Source: Apostichopus japonicus (lineage: Eukaryota; Echinodermata; Holothuroidea; Aspidochirotida; Stichopodidae). Taken from it: 64,000 bases of DNA. Shown one piece after another: positions 58,759 through 64,000 of the stretch. The stretch is from positions 24,840,077 through 24,904,076 of the forward strand of contig NC_092582.1 of the NCBI RefSeq assembly GCF_037975245.1. Reading direction: 5' to 3'. Numbering within the stretch: position 1 is the stretch's first letter; each line of letters opens with the position of its first letter. The notes beneath the pieces are model-generated. The model was not told the origin of the DNA. It searched no databases and was given only the letters and a program-made list of their open reading frames with translations. A program made the translations under genes and the position numbers.

Positions 58759-61019
58759 GTAAGTGGAGCTCATGCCTTAAACTACTTGATTCTGTTTGCT
58801 TTGGAAGGTTTTCTTGCCATACACAAGAACAGAATATTATTGTTTTCTAAATTTATTGTTGTGGAGTTTGTATTCATATTTTTATCTTAGACAATTTTGT
58901 GGAGAGTACAGTACAGTTTATGACTGTATGCTTGAACACTTGTGTTATTTACAAGTATATATATTACCAAATATTTACAGTACAGTAGTTGCCTGAATTT
59001 GTCTCAGACCGTCAGTGCACTTACACTCTTGCATTTTATACCTCAGGTTCTGTACACAGTAATGTCCTGTAGTACAGTAGGTACAGTAGAGTACCATATA
59101 CAGTAATGTTCTCTTTAGTATGGGCAGTTCCACACCAAAGTGGACATGTACAGTAGCACCATAACAGTTAAATACAAGCAACTAAACCAGTTTCTATCAA
59201 ATGAACACTTTTGTGACTTGAAAGTCTACACTTTTAAAACTTAATTTCTGACTTAATTTTTTTAATCATTTGGTTCCATAATTAGGATTATAAGTAATTA
59301 ACAAATTAACATCACAGAAATGTGATTTATTGTGAAAGGAGAGTAATCAAGTAAATCTTTTATTAAAACATATATAACAAATATGTTTACAAATGGCCTC
59401 AGTTCCTGTTAGGTGAGAGTTTAGGTCGTGAAATACTGATTGCAAATTTTTTTTTTATTTTCCTTGATTTGTATCACTTCAGAATATATAAATAAATCAG
59501 CCCTTGAAAATGTCCTTCCGTTACCCAAATTTATTTTATTTTGGAGGGGGGGGGGGGGCAGGCGGGAGGAAGGGGGTTTATAACTGAAACATGTTAAAAT
59601 GTTATGAAAGTTTTTTTTTAAAGCATATCACAAGTAGATGTACAATGTGGACTTATTAAGACAGTTCCTCTTTGCTTATTTAAAAATTTATTAAACTAAC
59701 GGAAGGATTATTTTTATATTCATCAAATTTAGCAACAATTGTGTTCAAGCTTGAAAGAACAACTTACAAAGTTCTGCATGTATACAGAGTGATTAAATAT
59801 AGTTTCAACATTGCTAAACTGTGCATTGCTTGGTGTTTGGTTGGGGCTTTTTTTTAGTGTGATTATTGTAATATGTATCTAACATATTTTTAAGACTCTT
59901 AGTGTACTTGTTCAAATATTGCACAAAATTTAAACGGTTGAGTTTGGGCTGGTGGGTACTTCTACTGTATGTCTACTTTTTGCATGGAATTTTGTGGGTG
60001 TCTCTTTTTGAAAATATCATTTACAGTAGCATCGAGTAGCTGTTACTTATCTTCAAGTAAAACATTTTCTTGAATATAATGAGTTATGCTAGCTCTATAT
60101 TCTTTTTTTCTTATTGCATTGATCAAGTTTCAAATAAAATAACCTTATTTTACTTCACAAGAGTTAATAGAAAAACACCATTAAGGTGAAACTGCTTGTC
60201 CGTTTTACCGTCCGTGTGTTACCAAGCTCATAAATTTTCATAATTAAAAACCTGAAAAGGTAATATAGATCTACAAAGATGTGGCAATTTGAAGCTGTTA
60301 TTCAAAGTAAATTACAATGATGACTTTTGTTTGATGGAATTAATGAAAATGTGGTGAAATTTGGTATTATTAGTCAAAACATCCTTTCCAAAATACTGTG
60401 GCATTGCCCATATGTAGCTAAATATTTTACAAAACTGTACATGGACTCCTCCATTGTGGACAAAGGATGTGTATTGAGAGTGTTGAGTACTAAGCGCTCA
60501 CCATTCTCTCCCCCCCCCCCTTCTCCGAAACCCCAATAGTTATCGTACACTTTCTATCATCTTGCTGGTATCCAGTATCTTGAATAGTTGCACAGTTTAC
60601 AATAATCACAAATCCTTTGTACTATCTACTGTACACTGTCTGGTGCATGTGCACACCACTGGCTGTTGTTGCATACCCACAGTATTGTATGGACATATAG
60701 TGTGCACATAAACACAGGCCTAGAATTTTAAAATGTTAGTCACTTGTTAAATCTTGCTAGTGCTTAAACAATCCACTGTCTAAATCAAGTTTCATTGGCA
60801 TTTAATACATAAAAATTAACAACATATATCAGTTTCTGTACAAGCTCAATGGAAATAGACCAATAAATATTTGCTGATTAATAATATAATAAACTGTATC
60901 AATGCAAACCTTACTGTACAGTATGTCAGATACGCAAATCTTTGACTGACGATTGGTAATTGACTTATCATGTGTTGATGTTCTTAATGTATACTGGCAG
61001 ACAAATGCAAGTGCCTTTC
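58759..61019 (+). other. ncs1 intron 2, first part
   Basis: AT-rich with TACAGTA words throughout, a G-run (59547-59559) and a C-run (60510-60522). No NCS exon 3 (expected to encode YKGF.KDCP) was found by reading. Confidence 0.5.
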
Positions 61020-61029
61020 TTTTCCACTG

Positions 61030-62050
61030 GCAGACAGCAAACTCCAGTTGCATGTAGCCAGCAGATAGCCAGCAGATAGCCAGCAGATAGCCCCAATTGT
61101 AGCCCAAAGGTAGTCTGAATTGTAGCCAGCAGACAGCCCTAATTGTAGCCAGCATACAGTATAGCCCAAATTGTAGCCCACAGATAGCCTGAATTGTGGC
61201 CAGCAGACAGCCCCAATTGTAGCCAGCATATAGCCCAAATTGTAGCCCACAGATAGCCTGAATTGTGGCCAGCAGACAGCCCCAATTGTAGCCAGCATAT
61301 AGCCCAAATTGTAGCCCACAGATAGCCTGAATTGTGGCCAGCAGACAGCCCCAATTGTAGCCAGCATATAGCCCAAATTGTAGCCCAAAGATAGCCTGAA
61401 TTGTGGCCAGCAGACAGCCCCAATTGTAGCCAGCATATAGCCCATATTGTAGCCCAAAGATAGCCTGAATTGTGGCCAGCAGACAGCCCCAATTGTAGCC
61501 AGCATATAGCCCAAATTGTTGCCCAAAGATAGCCTGAATTGTGGCCAGCAGACAGCCCGAATTGAAGCCAGCAGATATCCCAAATTGTAGCCAGCATGTA
61601 GCCTACTGATAGCCTGAATTGTAGCCAGCGAATAGTCTGAATTGTAGCCAGCAGATAATCTGAGTTGTAGCCAGCATGTAGCCAGTAGATACAGTAGCCT
61701 GAATTGTAGCCATCAGATAGCCCGAATTGTAGCCTATAGATAGCCTGAATTGTGGCCAGCAGACAGCCCCAATTGAAGCCAGCAGATATCCCAAATTGTA
61801 GCCATCATGTAGCCCACTGATAGCCTGAATTGTAGCCAGCAAATAGTCTGAATTGTAGCCAGCAGATAACCTGAGTTGTAGCCAGCATGTTGCCCCTATT
61901 GTATTCTACAGATAGCCTGAATTGTAGCCAGCAGATAGCCCCAACTGTAGCCTGCAGATACTGTAGACCAAATTGTAGCCAAATGTAGCCCACAGATAGC
62001 CTGAATTGTAGCCAGCAGGTAGCCTGAATTGTAGTCAGAAGATTTCTGCA
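61030..62050. repeat. 69-bp higher-order tandem repeat in ncs1 intron 2
   Basis: The basic words are ATTGTAGCCAGCA, GATAGCCTGA and ATTGTAGCCCA. Between about 61140 and 61590 they form a regular 69-bp unit (CAGCAGACAG at 61201 and 61270). Because 69 is divisible by three, minus-strand frames of 152-199 codons show a 23-residue repeat (GYMLATIGAVCWPQFRLSLG-like). No start context, splice support or known domain was found; treated as non-coding. Confidence 0.88.
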
Positions 62051-63414
62051 TACAGAATCTACAGTAGGCTAGTGGATTTGTTTTTCCAGTATTCTGAATG
62101 CCCACCAGTGCCCACAGATAGATCTATGTGAAATATGTTAGCGGCATTATTTTCCGTGCAGCACAGTGCTTTATTGTTCCTAAATTCAAATTGTTTATTA
62201 TAATTAGTTTCTCCATGATTCTCTTTGACTTATTCAGCTTCAACAATATGTTCTGGGCTTGAATGGTAGAAATGTTGAATCACTAATTATGCAAAATCCA
62301 ATAAACTTCCTTTCAGACACATTTCAGTATGTTATGTTTCTAGTAAGTTTCTCTTTGAGCAAACAAAAACTCAGGCATTCCTTTCTTAAATTTTCTGTGG
62401 AAAATGAAAGTTATCTTTTCAAGTGACTGTTGCTGTAGGTCTAAAGTTAAAAATAGATGGCTACTGTATGATGCAGAGCTACATATGACAGTACTGAGAC
62501 CGCAACAAAGGTTTCATAATTACAACAGCTCCGGTGTGTAAACGATTTTTGTGTGTCTTCTTTATAATGGGATTACTGTAGTTTGAAATGAGATGAGTTG
62601 AGAATTGGCAAGATCAATGCAGACATCTGTTCTTCAATATAAACCTTGGAAGACTGCTTTGTAAATTGCAAGTTTTTCTTCTTTTTATTAATGCCAGTGT
62701 CAGTGCTGGGCCTGTATTACCCATGTAATCTATCTTACCAAAGTCACCTTCTCGTTTCAAAAGTGTTTATCTCTTTCATAAAGTCGAAAATGACTTTGGA
62801 CAATTCTTACCTAACCCTTTAGGTTACTCTCACTACTATTAGATAATCGCACACAATCAGAAAGTAGTACATGTTCTGCGTAGACCTCACAGCTGTAAGC
62901 GATTTCATTGAATTGAAGTGTATTTACATTGATATATATACGCCTAGCAAAATTTAGTCAAAGTTAAAATAGGAGTAATTTGAACTCCACTTAGAGTTAA
63001 TAAACAATGCTTGATACCAGTAAAAATGTGTAAACTCCAAGGTGCCTTATGGTTGCCAGCTGTCCCAGTATGGTAATAAAGTCTTCTATACAATATTGGT
63101 TCTTATTGGTCGTTTTCGATTTTCTGTAGAATTACTGTGTACTGTACAGAAGATGGAACTGTGCTGGTTTTATTTCTCAATGTCTGTTGCTCCAATTCTC
63201 ATGTTGCTGTTCTGTCTCTTAGCTATGTACAAATATAGTCAGTTAGTCTGTTTTAAATTAATGTACGTGTCGACATTTACCTTGCTGATATGTACAGTTT
63301 GTAGAACAAAAAGTCTGTAAGCTGGTTCTAAAGTCAACTCAATTTTACAAACATAAGCACATACAGTTAAATTGTACATTGGAAAATAAACCAAAGGAAC
63401 CGAAAGGAATCACA
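62051..63414 (+). other. ncs1 intron 2, middle part
   Basis: No exon recognised. The 92-codon plus frame at 63042-63320 is hydrophobic and Cys-rich but lacks a start context or a known motif. Confidence 0.4.
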
Positions 63415-64000
63415 AGTGTTCCTTCTGCTCGTAACACATGTTGTGAGCAGCGTACAGTATAACACTGCATGGTATCTATGTTTCAGTTTGCTCATAGCAC
63501 ATGTTGTGAGCAGCGTACAGTATAACACTACCTAGTATCTATGTTTCAGTTTGCTCGTACCACATGTTGTGAGCAGCGTACAGTATAACACTACCTAGTA
63601 TCTATGTTTCAGTTTGTCTTGTGTTGTGAACAGTGTACAATATAACACTACCTGGTAGAGCTATGTTTCAGTATACTCATACCCCATGTGAGCAGCGTAC
63701 AGTATAACACTACCTGGTAACTATGTTTCAGTTGCGCGTACCACATGTTGTGAGCAGCGTACAGTATAACACTACCTAGTATCTATGAGCAGCTTACAGT
63801 ATATTACTACCTGGTATCTATGTTTCAGTATGCTCGTAGCACATGTTGTGAGCAGTGTACAATATAACACTACCTGGTATCTATGTTTCAGTTTGCTCGT
63901 ACCACATGTTGTGAGCAGCGAACAGTATAACCCCACCTGGTATCTATGTTTCAGTTTGTCTTGTGTTGTGAGCAGCATAGAGTATAACACTACCTGCTAC
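63415..64000. repeat. 63-bp tandem repeat running off the window
   Basis: Units such as GCTCGTACCACATGTTGTGA, GCAGCGTACAGTATAACACT, ACCTAGTATCTATGTTTCAG. The period is 63 (TTGTGAG at 63441 and 63504) with some shortened units. The array is still in progress at base 64000. Confidence 0.9.

Noticed and set aside
60984-61583. 199-codon minus frame with a 23-residue repeat
   Set aside because: It comes from a 69-bp intronic tandem repeat and overlaps another open frame over the same bases; no protein features independent of the repeat.

Overview
The window is animal nuclear DNA, most probably from an echinoderm (perhaps a sea cucumber). Support for this is the intron-bearing animal genes (homeobox, MIF family, neuronal calcium sensor, BEN domain), the very high load of DNA transposons, tRNA-derived SINEs and minisatellites, and AT-rich non-coding DNA studded with TAGGCCTA-type words. 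The species call is inference. No bacterial operon, rRNA, functional tRNA or CRISPR array was seen. Nearly all long open frames are chance frames inside repeats. The real coding exons are short and were found by reading splice sites, phases and protein motifs.

Layout. 1-9629: a 9.6 kb hAT-like element (8-bp target duplication GGTCTATA) carrying a 7.5 kb fold-back element with about 3.7 kb arms and its own 10-bp duplication GATAGTCTCC. 10894-14616, minus strand: a complete four-exon homeobox gene whose homeodomain is cut by two introns; one intron holds a tRNA-like SINE. 15183-20925: nested hAT-like elements and a palindromic MITE. 22200-22945: eight copies of an exact 94-bp tandem unit. 23805-29112: two divergent MIF/DDT-family genes, each with three exons and the intron phases remembered for vertebrate MIF; the minus-strand copy has lost the catalytic proline. 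29113-36550: mostly non-coding, with hAT-like fragments and short repeats. 36553-47845: 11.3 kb of nearly uninterrupted minisatellite (a 43-bp family, then an 8/16-bp family) with one SINE inserted. 48850-50025: a 5'-truncated, frameshifted non-LTR retrotransposon. 50105-50585: a 58-bp tandem array. 52471-56390: a 3.9 kb terminal-inverted-repeat transposon carrying an intact single-BEN-domain ORF. 57443 to the end: the first two coding exons of an NCS-1/frequenin-type calcium sensor; its introns hold three more minisatellites and the gene runs off the window.

How the genes relate. They do not form one pathway. The homeobox gene encodes a probable transcriptional repressor (N-terminal eh1 motif). 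The MIF pair are small tautomerase-fold proteins, cytokine-like in other animals, that share a 1.4 kb divergent intergenic region. NCS-1 is a myristoylated EF-hand sensor. The BEN ORF is best read as transposon cargo or a captured exon. All exon joins are read by eye and lack transcript evidence.
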